DNA of 64,000 bases from Butyricimonas sp. Marseille-P3923 (lineage in GTDB: Bacteria; Bacteroidota; Bacteroidia; Bacteroidales; Marinifilaceae): the NCBI RefSeq assembly GCF_900184685.1, contig NZ_FXXL01000005.1, positions 1 through 64,000 of the forward strand. The letters run 5' to 3'. The position numbers and the translations under genes were made by a program. Numbering within the stretch: the stretch's first letter is position 1; the number at the start of each line of letters is the position of its first letter. Below are positions 34,030 through 42,784 of this stretch, piece after piece. The notes under the pieces are model-generated. The model saw only the letters and a list, made by a program, of their open reading frames with translations, made no database searches and was not told where the DNA came from.

Positions 34030-37000
34030 TTAGAATCCCACGTTTATTGAAAAATTAAAACTTCTGGCGAACGGGTAGGAAGTTCCCCTCTCCCGCTTTA
34101 TCGTAGAAACACGGAACACATCACTCGTGTTAAACGAGAATCTCATTTGCCGTATAAACATTTTACGCAATAGTTCCCGCGGCAATTCATAACCCAACGA
34201 GAGTGATTGAAGGCTCAGCGTGTTGTCATCCTGCACGAAACGGCTAGTGGCGTATGTCGGTTTTTCCCAATCCTTTATGCTTTTGAATTTTGCCCGGTCG
34301 CCCGACTCTTTCCAACGCTCGGAAAACACCCGCTTGTCCACGTTCCCTTTCAAGTCGACATTCTCGATTTTCCCCTGCAAGGTTTCATTATACTGCTGCC
34401 CCCCGTAAGTATAAGTAAAATAAATATCCAGCGTGATTCCCTTGAAATAAAGGTTTGCAGACAACGTCCCGTTGAGCTTGGGTTCACTATTACCACATAC
34501 CACGTTTTCCGAAGCCAACCACTTCGTGGCAATAGCACCATTCCGATAACGGAACATTTCCTGCCCGGTCTGCGGATCAATCCCCAGCGACTGCATGGCA
34601 TAAATGGAAGAAGTCGATGCTCCCTCGGTAAATTTAATCAACGGCTTCATTGAAATTTCCTCCTCCACGTAATACCCATGTTCCTTGTCATCCAATAGCT
34701 TCTGGTAATTATCCTCTATCTGCTGGTTGTAGGACTTCAACGCGTCCGAAACCTTAACGATCCTGTTCTTGTTTGTCGCCAGATTGCCGGAAACATAGCA
34801 TTGAAAATCATTTTTATTCAACACTTTCAACCGCAAACTCACCTCATGCCCCTTGTTCAATATCTGTCCCACGTTCTCTTTGTAGGAAACAAAACCGGAA
34901 GAGGCGGGAATATACATATCCGCGATCAAGTCCACGGTGCGTCGCTCGTAATAAGCATACGTCACGTCGATCCTCCCGTCAAACAGGCTCACGTTACCGC
35001 CCACGTCGGTAATTTTTGTTTTTTCCCATTTCAAATTCCGGTTCCCCATAGCCGCCATATCCACCCCGACACCCGTGGGGTAGACGAAATCATTCCTCAT
35101 CGTGTAGACCGTGCGGGCTGTTCGCGCCGGGAAATTAGCTTTCCCCGTGATACCGTAAGACCCGCGTATTTTCAGTTCCGACAACCACTTGACAGATTTC
35201 ATGAATGAATAATTATGGATATTCATCCCCAATCCAAGAGACCAGAACGGAGCAGTCCGAGACTCCGACCCGAAAGCCGAATTTCCGTCCAGACGCCCGG
35301 TAAAGTCAGCCAGATAAATGTTGTTATATGTATAGTTCATGGAAAGCATGGCACCGAATAAACGGGTTTTCTGTCCGGAACTGATAATAGGTCCCGATAG
35401 CTCCCGGGCAAATTGAGGGTTCGTGAATGTTCCGCGGGGAAGGTCCCTCAACGATGTCGTTTTATCTTTGTCCTTACTCTCTTTCCAGTTTATTCCGGCT
35501 ACCAGATTGATATTGTGGTGACCGATCAGATTGTTGTAATAGAGATTGACATTCCCGTCCATCGTGGTAACCTGCCCGTCACCCAGAACCAGTTCCCCTT
35601 TATAGGACGAGCCCGCCACATCGTATTTACTGGCATCCGGGGAAGTGAAGTTTTCACTCGTGTTTATCTTGTGCGCCAAAGCGATATTAGCTCGAAGATT
35701 CAAAGTATGCGAAAAAAAATACTGAAGGCTGAAATTATTGAGAAATTCCTTGTATTCCGATTCATTATAACTACCTAAATTCGCATCCCATAACGGGTTT
35801 GCTTTCCGGTTTCCCTCGATGCTCTCTATCGTTTTCAAGATATTGCCGTCCTCTCCCAAATACGAGTAATAGGGATTCATCACCGTGTATTGGGCAAAAG
35901 AACCGTAAGGCGACTCCTCGGATTTCATTCCCGTGTACTGGGACATATTGGTAAAACGAATCTTCTTATAATTATACTGCAATTCGACGCCTATCCCGGA
36001 AGTCTTGCGGGACGAACCTTTCATGACACCGTTATTCGCTTGATAGTTGGCATCGAGAGCATAACGCAGACCATTCGGGTTACCACCCTCCAAACGTATA
36101 GTGTGCCTGCTGCTCGCCGTGTTGCGCAAAGGTTTCCCAAGCCAGTCCGTCTCGGTACCCTCTTCTATTTTCCGAAGTTTCTGTTGATACACCCGCTCCA
36201 GATGAGAGTAACCGTCATACATACCCGCCACTCTCTCAGCCTCCAACTTCTCTCTGGCATTCATCAGGTTATAATCCCTTAAATCCGGTAACTGTACATC
36301 CAAACCATAATTGTAAGTAATCAGTATTTCCCCCGTCTTAGGTGCCACGGTCGTGATCACGACCACCCCATTAGCCGCTCTCGAACCGTAAATCGCTGTC
36401 GCAGCAGCATCTTTCAACAAGGTGATCGACTCGATACGATTGATATCCAAGTCATATACCTTACTGACAGACACCTCGAACCCGTCCATGATAAACGTCG
36501 GCAAATTCGGATCATTCTGCAAGGCTGTTTTGGAAACACTCGCCGCATCCAATTCCGTCAAACCAATCCCGGAAGCCCCCCGGATATTAATCTCCGGCAA
36601 CACGTTCGGATTCGAGCCCATGTCATTATTCACCGTTATCCGGAATGAAGGATCCAACACCTGCAAGGATTTCAACACGTTCGTCGGAGATACCCTTTTC
36701 AATTCCGCCGCAGAAATGGTTTTCACGTTACCGGTAAAGGATTGCCTGCTGATATTGGCATAACCCGTTATCACCACGTCTTCCAAAAGAATCTTATCCT
36801 CCTTCATCACGACATTAATCGTATCCTTCCCGGTATATTTCACCTCGACCGTTTCCATCCCGATAAAAGAAAAGACCAGCACAACGGTCTTCCCCATATC
36901 CGGGAAATTCAAAGCATAGCACCCGTCTTTGTCGGTCGCCGTCCCCAGCTTCATCCCTTTCAATTGCACGGTCACACCCGGCAAAACGGTCTTCGTTTCA

Positions 37001-37419
37001 TCCACGACTTTCCCCACGATCCGAATCTCTTTTTGCTTTCTTTCGTTAGGGCGGCTATCCTTCTCCCGGCGGATCAAGATCAAATCATTACTGAACTCGT
37101 ATGTCAAGCCAGTACCTGCAAATATCCGTTTCAACACACTCTCCAACGTCTCGTTCTCCGCTTTCACGGTAAACTTCCCCAAATCCCGCGTCTGATCAAT
37201 ACTGAAAACGAAATTAAAACTCGTCTGTTTTTGAATTTCCCTCAGCAATGTATTAATCGACACGTCTTTCAGGTCGAGATTCACTTTTTCTTGCTGAGCC
37301 AGAGTTTTCGCCGTCAACGTGAAGGTGAAAACAAAGATGAATAGAATACACAATCTCATAATCAAAAAAATTTTACGACTTCGATGCCTATATTTTAGGC
37401 ACGATTGCTTTTTTTTCAT
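34030..37419 (-). CDS. SusC/RagA TonB-dependent transporter with STN domain, locus 2
   Basis: The 1129-residue transporter has a signal region (1-41), an STN domain (about 42-118, QQEKVNLDLKDVSINTLLRE onward), a carboxypeptidase-D regulatory-like domain (about 131-205), a TonB-box-like LLEDVVITGYANI, a plug with INIRGASGIG and ITLLKDAAATAIYGSRAANG, and a barrel ending NVGF. With the sigma and FecR genes directly upstream this forms a complete cell-surface signalling set. A spacer of 100 bp to fecR holds two stem-loops. It is closely related in layout to the locus 3 transporter, which lacks STN. Confidence 0.94.
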   Translation of the reverse strand: MKKKQSCLKYRHRSRKIFLIMRLCILFIFVFTFTLTAKTLAQQEKVNLDLKDVSINTLLREIQKQTSFNFVFSIDQTRDLGKFTVKAENETLESVLKRIFAGTGLTYEFSNDLILIRREKDSRPNERKQKEIRIVGKVVDETKTVLPGVTVQLKGMKLGTATDKDGCYALNFPDMGKTVVLVFSFIGMETVEVKYTGKDTINVVMKEDKILLEDVVITGYANISRQSFTGNVKTISAAELKRVSPTNVLKSLQVLDPSFRITVNNDMGSNPNVLPEINIRGASGIGLTELDAASVSKTALQNDPNLPTFIMDGFEVSVSKVYDLDINRIESITLLKDAAATAIYGSRAANGVVVITTVAPKTGEILITYNYGLDVQLPDLRDYNLMNAREKLEAERVAGMYDGYSHLERVYQQKLRKIEEGTETDWLGKPLRNTASSRHTIRLEGGNPNGLRYALDANYQANNGVMKGSSRKTSGIGVELQYNYKKIRFTNMSQYTGMKSEESPYGSFAQYTVMNPYYSYLGEDGNILKTIESIEGNRKANPLWDANLGSYNESEYKEFLNNFSLQYFFSHTLNLRANIALAHKINTSENFTSPDASKYDVAGSSYKGELVLGDGQVTTMDGNVNLYYNNLIGHHNINLVAGINWKESKDKDKTTSLRDLPRGTFTNPQFARELSGPIISSGQKTRLFGAMLSMNYTYNNIYLADFTGRLDGNSAFGSESRTAPFWSLGLGMNIHNYSFMKSVKWLSELKIRGSYGITGKANFPARTARTVYTMRNDFVYPTGVGVDMAAMGNRNLKWEKTKITDVGGNVSLFDGRIDVTYAYYERRTVDLIADMYIPASSGFVSYKENVGQILNKGHEVSLRLKVLNKNDFQCYVSGNLATNKNRIVKVSDALKSYNQQIEDNYQKLLDDKEHGYYVEEEISMKPLIKFTEGASTSSIYAMQSLGIDPQTGQEMFRYRNGAIATKWLASENVVCGNSEPKLNGTLSANLYFKGITLDIYFTYTYGGQQYNETLQGKIENVDLKGNVDKRVFSERWKESGDRAKFKSIKDWEKPTYATSRFVQDDNTLSLQSLSLGYELPRELLRKMFIRQMRFSFNTSDVFRVSTIKRERGTSYPFARSFNFSINVGF

Positions 37420-37445
37420 AACTTTGTATTTATAGGTTAATACTG

Positions 37446-37516
37446 CTTGAGGAGTTGGTGGTACAATCGCCTCAAGTTCTATCTATTACACAGGAAATGC
37501 TACAATCATTTCCTGT
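37446..37516 (-). promoter_or_regulatory. Two tandem stem-loops between fecR and susC (locus 2)
   Basis: Stem 1 (37490-37499 with 37507-37516, arm ACAGGAAATG, perfect 10 bp) has the loop CTACAAT. Stem 2 (CTTGAGG 37446-37452 with CCTCAAG 37470-37476) has a 17-nt loop that also contains TACAATC. The shared loop motif within the pair mirrors the identical loops of the locus 1 pair at 13505-13558, though the motif itself differs. Confidence 0.55.
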
Positions 37517-37519
37517 TTC

Positions 37520-38683
37520 TCATTTTTGCACGGTCACAGTCTTATCCTTCACGACAAATGTCACTCCCACGATTCGGCTTATCGCGTCCAATATCACGTC
37601 TATATTCTCGTATTTTTTCAGATAGCCTCCAAAATTATACTGTTTCAACTCCGGATTCTGGAAAACCACATCCACGTCATACCACAAAGCCAACACGTTC
37701 ATTATATGTTCCAATGATTCATTCTCGAAAATCAGCACGCCATCTTTCCAGCCCGTGTACATCTCCGTATCCACTTTCCTAATGCCGACAAATTTCCCGT
37801 CCCGACCGAACTCTGCCAATTCCGACGGATTCACCTCGTATTCCCATGAAGAATTTTTTCCCTGTATCCCGATCCTCCCCTTGACAAGCACGGTCTGTAC
37901 TTTCTCCCCGTAAGTATTTACATTGAACGACGTCCCGTACACCCGTATCCTCATGGCATCCGTGACGACATAAAAAGGTCTGTCCGTATCCTTTTCCACC
38001 TCGAAATAAGCCTCCCCGGAAAGATACACCTCCCGCTTTTCCCGGTCAAAGGTTACCGGGTATCTCAAACTCGTCGCGGCATTGATTTTCACCCTCGTAC
38101 CGTCGGAAAGTTCCACACTGTACTCCCCTCCTCTTTCTGTACGGAGCACATTATATTCCTGTTTCCCAATTACACCCGAATCCCGGCTGTACATGATTCC
38201 CCCACCCGAATTTATAATACGTCCCCCCGTCTTTTCCATGAGCTCTTGATTCCCGTCCGAACTCAAAGCGATTTCAACCCCTCCCTCTATCTGTAACGTG
38301 GCTTTCACTCCTCCCGGCAATATCCCGGAAACAATAGCCACATCTGCCTTCTGCTCTTTTTCCAACAACTTTACCCCTATGCACACACATATCAATGGCA
38401 ACATGACCACCGCCGCATACTTCAACACTCTTCTTCCCACGTGACGGGAACGTTTATGCCCGATTCGTTTTTCAAAACGTCGCAATAGCTGTTCTTTCCG
38501 TTCTTTATCATATATGGCGAATCTGGCACCTATCTCTTGGCTATCTTTCACTTCCCTGTAAAAACGGGCATTCCGGGCAGCATTCCCGATCCATCGCTCC
38601 AATTCTTCACGCTCCTCATTCGTGAGCACCCCCAACAAATCCCGTTGAATCAATCTGACAATCCGATAATCATTATAATCCAT
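37520..38683 (-). CDS. FecR-family anti-sigma factor, locus 2
   Basis: This 387-residue inner-membrane protein has a cytoplasmic sigma-binding part (1-85, GVLTNEEREELERWIGNAAR), one membrane helix (about 86-107), a FecR domain (TERGGEYSVELSDGTRVKIN near 182, RIRVYGTSFNVNTYG near 247) and a DUF4974 domain (LEHIMNVLALWYDVDVVF near 320). It lies 81 bp downstream of its sigma gene in the usual order. It relays the signal from the STN domain of the locus 2 SusC. Confidence 0.93.
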   Translation of the reverse strand: MDYNDYRIVRLIQRDLLGVLTNEEREELERWIGNAARNARFYREVKDSQEIGARFAIYDKERKEQLLRRFEKRIGHKRSRHVGRRVLKYAAVVMLPLICVCIGVKLLEKEQKADVAIVSGILPGGVKATLQIEGGVEIALSSDGNQELMEKTGGRIINSGGGIMYSRDSGVIGKQEYNVLRTERGGEYSVELSDGTRVKINAATSLRYPVTFDREKREVYLSGEAYFEVEKDTDRPFYVVTDAMRIRVYGTSFNVNTYGEKVQTVLVKGRIGIQGKNSSWEYEVNPSELAEFGRDGKFVGIRKVDTEMYTGWKDGVLIFENESLEHIMNVLALWYDVDVVFQNPELKQYNFGGYLKKYENIDVILDAISRIVGVTFVVKDKTVTVQK

Positions 38684-38764
38684 ATTTTTCTCGTTTTACA
38701 TCAATAAAACGTTCAAGTACTCCAAACGAAGTATCCGAAATCAAAAAATATTTCAATTTCTTAC

Positions 38765-39325
38765 TCAGATCAACTTGAATACGGTCAGCAGGAAGAACAG
38801 ATGCCCCATACGCTCCTTTATATATTGTACGGCTTTCACTTTCTGTGTCTTCACCGTGAACACGGACAGATCCATGATTTCGGCTATCTCGGCATTCGAT
38901 TTTCCCTGCATGTGATACCTGAATATCTCCCGCCGTCTGTCAGGTAATTCCTCTATAACCGCAAAAAGCTCCCGGTAAATTTCCTCCCGCATCACTTTAT
39001 AAGCAAAATCTTCCTCGTCATCCGAGGTTTCCCGCCGCATCACATCAGCGTATTTCTTCTCCACTCGTTGATGTCTCAGCCAGTCTACACAGGCATTTCT
39101 CACGGAAGTATACAGAAAAGTTTTCAAACTATTGTAAGACTGGAATTTCATCTTCCCCTCCCATATATCTACAAAAACTTCCTGTACAACATCCTCCGCC
39201 ACCTCTTTACATTCCACGTATCCCGTGGCAAAATAAAGCAACGAATCAAAAAAATCCTTGAACAAACGGCAAAAAGCATCCGTCTGTCTCTCGTTTATTT
39301 GCCTTGTGAATAATATTTCGTCCAT
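38765..39325 (-). CDS. ECF sigma factor (FecI-like), locus 2
   Basis: This is a 186-residue ECF sigma factor with region 2 AFCRLFKDFFDSLLYFATGY...CKEVAEDVVQEVFVDIWEG and region 4 ELPDRRREIFRYHMQGKSNAEIAEIM...SVFTVKTQKVKAVQYI. It ends with a hydrophobic LFFLLTVFKLI tail, common in FecI-type factors of this phylum. In-frame TTG/GTG codons precede the ATG at 39325, but the ATG gives the usual start and a -7 box lies 22 bp upstream. It should activate the locus 2 susC operon. Confidence 0.92.
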   Translation of the reverse strand: MDEILFTRQINERQTDAFCRLFKDFFDSLLYFATGYVECKEVAEDVVQEVFVDIWEGKMKFQSYNSLKTFLYTSVRNACVDWLRHQRVEKKYADVMRRETSDDEEDFAYKVMREEIYRELFAVIEELPDRRREIFRYHMQGKSNAEIAEIMDLSVFTVKTQKVKAVQYIKERMGHLFFLLTVFKLI

Positions 39326-39346
39326 TTCCACCAATATCGCTTTCTA

Positions 39347-39354
39347 CAAAAATA
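39347..39354 (-). promoter_or_regulatory. -7 box for the locus 2 sigma gene
   Basis: TATTTTTG on the minus strand fits TAnnTTTG and lies 22 bp upstream of the ATG at 39325. No good -33 TTG is seen at 19-21 bp. Confidence 0.45.
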
Positions 39355-39475
39355 GAGATTAAATTTATAAGATTATTCACACGACTTAAAAATATTTATC
39401 TCTAAATCTTTCGATATACACGTACCGCCTCGATCAACAATGCCGGACAACAAGAAAAGAACTCAAAATCGACAC

Positions 39476-39506
39476 AAAAAAGAGCCATGCTTTTTTACAC
39501 GGCTCT
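39476..39506 (-). terminator. Intrinsic terminator of the RRM gene
   Basis: Arms 39481-39489 and 39498-39506 (AGAGCC core plus TG, one mismatch) run into TTTTTTT on the minus strand, 22 bp after the RRM stop. Confidence 0.75.
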
Positions 39507-39527
39507 CTTAATCTTTAGCGATTGGGA

Positions 39528-39821
39528 TTAGAATCTTCTTTCTCTCGGTGCTCTATAACCTCTATTATCGCCTCCTTCTTCTCTCGGTCTTGCTTTTTTC
39601 ACAACAATTTTCCGTCCTTGAAAATCTGACTCGTTTAAAGCATTGATCGCGTTGAAACCTTCCGTCTCGTCTTCCATTTCAACAAAACCAAAACATTTAG
39701 AATTACCAGTTTCTTTGTCCATAATTACTTTGGCTGAAGAAACAGAACCGTGCTCCGCGAAAAGAGCTTGCAAGTCTTCACTCGTGGTGGCAGAACTTAG
39801 CTTTGCAACAAAAATATTCAC
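39528..39821 (-). CDS. RRM-type RNA-binding protein
   Basis: The 97-residue protein is one RNA-recognition motif with a short Arg/Gly-rich tail. RNP2 is NIFVAKL at the start and RNP1 is KCFGFVEM near residue 43; the tail is RPREEGGDNRGYRAPRERRF. Such small RRM proteins are widespread in Bacteroidota and act on RNA in the cytoplasm, probably as post-transcriptional regulators. No ATG fits the family start. The GTG at 39821 gives VNIFVAKLSSATT, matching homologues that begin MNIFV, so GTG is chosen over an upstream ATG that would add an unlikely hydrophobic leader. It has its own terminator. Confidence 0.88.
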   Translation of the reverse strand: MNIFVAKLSSATTSEDLQALFAEHGSVSSAKVIMDKETGNSKCFGFVEMEDETEGFNAINALNESDFQGRKIVVKKARPREEGGDNRGYRAPRERRF

Positions 39822-40074
39822 AATAAAAATAATTAAAATTAATAATACATGTAGAAGGGTACGTAGATAGATATCTTTGGTTTCAACGATAAACAACTAT
39901 TTAACTTCTACCGCAGCAAATATAACTAATTTATTAATAATCAAAAATTAATATCACTTTTTTTCGCTAATTCCTTAAAATTTATCTCACCCCCGAAAAA
40001 CACTCGCCGGAAGCCACCTATTCTCCATCTCCCCTATTTTTTTCATCCCGATTCTATTTTTTCTTTATAATCGC

Positions 40075-40104
40075 TTGCAATTTCAAAAAATTCCCCTACT
40101 TTTG
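40075..40104 (+). promoter_or_regulatory. tRNA-Phe promoter
   Basis: TTG (40075-40077) is followed after exactly 19 bp by TACTTTTG (40097-40104), then CACCCG, like the stable-RNA promoters at the left edge of the window. Confidence 0.75.
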
Positions 40105-40125
40105 CACCCGTTAAAACATAACAAT

Positions 40126-40198
40126 GGTGCCATAGCTCAGTTGGTAGAGCAAAGGACTGAAAATCCTTGTGTCCCCGGTTCGATTCCTGGTGGCACCA
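40126..40198 (+). tRNA. tRNA-Phe (GAA)
   Basis: The acceptor arms GGTGCCA and TGGCACC pair fully, with discriminator A at 40198. The D-arm (AGCTCAGTTGGTAGAGC), anticodon stem AAGGA/TCCTT with loop CTGAAAA (anticodon GAA at 40159-40161) and T-arm GGTTCGATTCC are all present. CCA is not encoded. It is followed by a strong terminator. Confidence 0.97.
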
Positions 40199-40207
40199 CT
40201 GAATAAG

Positions 40208-40238
40208 AGAGAGTTACAAAAGTGACTCTCTTTTTTTT
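40208..40238 (+). terminator. Terminator of tRNA-Phe
   Basis: A 10-bp stem with one wobble pair (40208-40217 with 40222-40231, loop AAAA) is followed by a T8 run. Confidence 0.9.
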
Positions 40239-40260
40239 GCCCAAAAATCTTGATATTTTA

Positions 40261-40295
40261 AGCCCAAAGTTAAACCAAGAGTTAAACCGGGATTA
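40261..40295. repeat. Left flanking repeat of AbiE module 1
   Basis: The sequence GTTAAACC-AAGA-GTTAAACCGG within 40269-40290 resembles GTTTAAACC-AT-GTTTAAACCGG at 41840-41860. The two copies are in direct orientation and enclose the AbiE genes next to tRNA-Phe. Possible att-like or recombination remnants. Confidence 0.4.
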
Positions 40296-40341
40296 GCATG
40301 AGCACAGGTATTAACATCTTGTGTTGCAAATCTAAAACACC

Positions 40342-41040
40342 CTACGCAAGAATCGGAAATTCTTTATAGAACCGAAGCAGGGATATGGTTTCTGTCCGTA
40401 GTTTTGTACGAACGAATTTCTTCATATCCTCATCCATTAACTCACCTAAACCGTTCAGAATACCTCGGTCACTCACACTTTCGAGATGGTCGATACATTT
40501 TTGCATGTAATCAGCTAGTGACATTTCCATGCGTTTTTCAACAATCTCTTTGTTTATCGGCGTTTGTTTCTGCATGAAGAACCAACTATCAAAGATATCA
40601 CGATTCGTTAATTCTCCACGGTCAAGTAAAGCACAGAGTTTATGAGCGAACATATCCGGAGCGACCATAACCTGCATGTTGATACCCAGCAAGTTTTTTC
40701 TTTCGTAATGGTTATTCCACTGCCGATTGGATATTTCTATTTTCAATTTCCGTTCACCGACACCATAATCCAGTACGATAATTGGACCATAGAACTTTAT
40801 TGCTTCATCGAATATCTTACCATATTTCAACAAGATTTTTCGCACCTTTTCATACACCGTTTTTTCTTTTGCCAAATCGAGTAGATTGAAGTCCAAATCG
40901 ACCGAAAAACGGGGCAAATCATAAAAAAACATCAACGCTGTTCCACCTTTGAAACCGAGGCTATTTGCCAACTCGATATCGGAATAGATGTCTTTGAGTA
41001 TCTGCGTCAAAAAAAATTTATGTTTGTTGATGTTAATCAT
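40342..41040 (-). CDS. AbiEii-type nucleotidyltransferase toxin, module 1
   Basis: The 232-residue protein is a minimal nucleotidyltransferase of the AbiEii/AbiGii family: FKGGTALMFFYDLPRFSVDLDF (GGT at 32-34, the Asp pair in DLDF near 48-50) followed by DYGVGERKLKIEIS. Toxins of this family stop growth, probably by modifying tRNA or another RNA, unless the partner AbiEi represses or counters them. The ATG at 41040 overlaps the antitoxin stop by 8 nt. Position next to tRNA-Phe and the flanking direct repeats suggest acquisition. Confidence 0.85.
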   Translation of the reverse strand: MININKHKFFLTQILKDIYSDIELANSLGFKGGTALMFFYDLPRFSVDLDFNLLDLAKEKTVYEKVRKILLKYGKIFDEAIKFYGPIIVLDYGVGERKLKIEISNRQWNNHYERKNLLGINMQVMVAPDMFAHKLCALLDRGELTNRDIFDSWFFMQKQTPINKEIVEKRMEMSLADYMQKCIDHLESVSDRGILNGLGELMDEDMKKFVRTKLRTETISLLRFYKEFPILA

Positions 41041-41611
41041 TCGCAAGCAGTTTTTTGACTCTTGCCGTAAGCGTTTTGGAATTATATATCGGCAAAAGTT
41101 TAGTTATTAAATTCTTATCAAGGGAATTTAGGTTGTCAAAATAGTATGTTGCATTTAAATACAAGATGTCCAAAAAGGCACGTTCGGGCGTGGCGATATT
41201 TACATTACCGATTTGACTGATACCTTGCGTGACGATAAGGATTTCACCCTTAATTTTTCGATAGGCACAAGTACGACCTTCTATATCGATACTACGACTC
41301 AAATAACTGACAGCAGTTATCCGTTCATCATACTGGAAAACAACACCGGCTTTTTGCAACACGTATTCCAATGAAATATAAGACGGAGTATAAAGCAAAC
41401 AGACCAATTCTTCGGGGTTGTAGTTGGGTTTAACATACACACCTTTTCGTGGACGAAGCAACTTTCCCTTGCGGACATAGTAATTCAACCGTTCGTTCAA
41501 CTTCTTAAAGTCACTCTCTCCGATAAGCATAGCAATATCGTTCAGAGAGAACACAGTCCGAGCGTCGCTAAAAATCGACAAAATCAAATCGCTATTTCGA
41601 GAACTATTCAT
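41033..41611 (-). CDS. AbiEi-type antitoxin, module 1
   Basis: The 192-residue protein has an N-terminal winged-helix region (VFSLNDIAMLIGESDFKKLN...LNYYVRKGKLLRPRKGVYV, residues about 18-66) and the AbiEi core (YTPSYISLEYVLQKAGVVFQ near 76, NIATPERAFLDILYL near 140). In the type IV AbiE systems this protein binds the operon promoter and limits the toxin. It is transcribed first and overlaps the toxin gene by 8 nt. Confidence 0.85.
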   Translation of the reverse strand: MNSSRNSDLILSIFSDARTVFSLNDIAMLIGESDFKKLNERLNYYVRKGKLLRPRKGVYVKPNYNPEELVCLLYTPSYISLEYVLQKAGVVFQYDERITAVSYLSRSIDIEGRTCAYRKIKGEILIVTQGISQIGNVNIATPERAFLDILYLNATYYFDNLNSLDKNLITKLLPIYNSKTLTARVKKLLAND

Positions 41612-41832
41612 TGGATTATTTTCAATGTTTAGTTCACAAAACTAAGAAATAATTCCGATTCGACCAAATATCCTGCATTGTTTCTGCTATGCGCTAGGTT
41701 ACCCGATTTTGACCGAAATAATCTTACCCGTTGATTTTTTTGCCGCACACACCTCAACAACAAGACTTTATTAAAAAAGGACAATCGAAAAATCCATGAA
41801 TGAAGTTTGTTTCAATTACTGATTTTCCGATT

Positions 41833-41868
41833 GCCCCTTGTTTAAACCATGTTTAAACCGGAAACTAA
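41833..41868. repeat. Right flanking repeat of AbiE module 1
   Basis: This is the second copy of the direct repeat described at 40261-40295. Just left of it an imperfect inverted repeat (about 41796-41838, around GGACAATCGAAAAATCC and its complement) could form a hairpin. Confidence 0.4.
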
Positions 41869-41883
41869 CCTAAGATTCCTACT

Positions 41884-42195
41884 TTAATCCCAAGAAGTAA
41901 TCTCTCTCACTAAAAGAGGGTGATCCGACGAATTTTTCACGTTCACGATAATTTTCATCTGCTCGAAAAAACGCCTTATCTTCTCGTCAATTCCGGAAAC
42001 ATAAATCATCTTTATCCCGCATTCCGCGAGCCATTGGACGAAATAATTCACGTTCCAGTTTTTCACCTCTCTGTTTTTTATAGAAACAACCTTATCATCC
42101 TCTGTCGTAATCGTTGACACCTTTATCGCTTTTCCTTCTATATTTCCACTAAGGTGGCAAAGTTGGTTATCTTCTAAAAACAATGCTGCTTTCAT
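41884..42195 (-). CDS. Small protein resembling NifX/NifB-type cofactor-binding domains
   Basis: The 103-residue protein has the weak pattern of the dinitrogenase iron-molybdenum cofactor binding fold: an N-terminal strand MKAALFLEDNQLCHLSG, and a C-terminal WLAECGIKMIYVSGIDEKIR...MKIIVNV (residues about 56-87), comparable to the GVDVVI..GIG....L...GI.V pattern. Many Bacteroidales carry such proteins without nitrogenase, with unknown roles. It follows the small membrane protein gene by 96 bp on the same strand. The family call is tentative. Confidence 0.6.
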   Translation of the reverse strand: MKAALFLEDNQLCHLSGNIEGKAIKVSTITTEDDKVVSIKNREVKNWNVNYFVQWLAECGIKMIYVSGIDEKIRRFFEQMKIIVNVKNSSDHPLLVREITSWD

Positions 42196-42291
42196 TCTTT
42201 CCTTTTAATAAATTGTATATGTTATGTTATAAAAATCACACCACTCTATACGGATAAAGGAGCAAAAAGGTTTATTCTTTACACGTTAATC

Positions 42292-42690
42292 TCATTTATC
42301 ATTTGGCGTGAAAAGTATATAATTACAGGCAGAAATTATAGTTATTAATAATCCCGACACGAGTACGAACCAAGCAAACGGATTGTCAACCATAAAAACA
42401 ACAGACACGATTCCATTGATAAGCACAAAAATACTTATCAACAAAATCGGGTAAGCAAGAAACGTATGTGTTACATTCTTGGGGAGTAATAGCAACAATA
42501 ACCACCCACTCAAAACAAGGGAAGCCCCACACATCAAACTCATATATATCACGCTATTAAAATCACTTCTCGACAAGCACTCCAAGCCGTCTTGTACAAG
42601 TGGCGTGAATGTCGCGATCTCGTGTATAACTCCCAAACAGACTATCATGATGGATAAAATCTTACTCGCGGGTACCAATTCTATTTTCAT
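42292..42690 (-). CDS. Small four-helix membrane protein, unknown
   Basis: The 132-residue protein has four hydrophobic segments (about 10-30, 47-70, 76-98 and 103-126) joined by very short loops, with few charges. I do not recognise a family. It is divergent from the AraC gene at 42785, with a 94-bp gap holding the AraC promoter, and may be its target. Confidence 0.7.
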   Translation of the reverse strand: MKIELVPASKILSIMIVCLGVIHEIATFTPLVQDGLECLSRSDFNSVIYMSLMCGASLVLSGWLLLLLLPKNVTHTFLAYPILLISIFVLINGIVSVVFMVDNPFAWFVLVSGLLITIISACNYILFTPNDK

Positions 42691-42736
42691 ATTTCAAGTT
42701 TAAAAAATGATAGAACAAATGTATATCGTATATCAC

Positions 42737-42767
42737 TTGCATTATTGACAATAAAGCCATAATTTTG
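42737..42767 (+). promoter_or_regulatory. Promoter of the AraC gene at 42785
   Basis: TTG (42737-42739), 20 bp, TAATTTTG (42760-42767), ATG 17 bp later. It matches the Bacteroidota pattern. Confidence 0.65.
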
Positions 42768-42784
42768 TCCAAAAGCGACAAAGC

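Noticed and set aside
40180-40198. tRNA-Phe 3 prime end as attL of an element spanning the defence region
   Set aside because: I could not find a second copy of the tRNA 3 prime end downstream in the window, nor an integrase gene, so no element boundary can be set this way.
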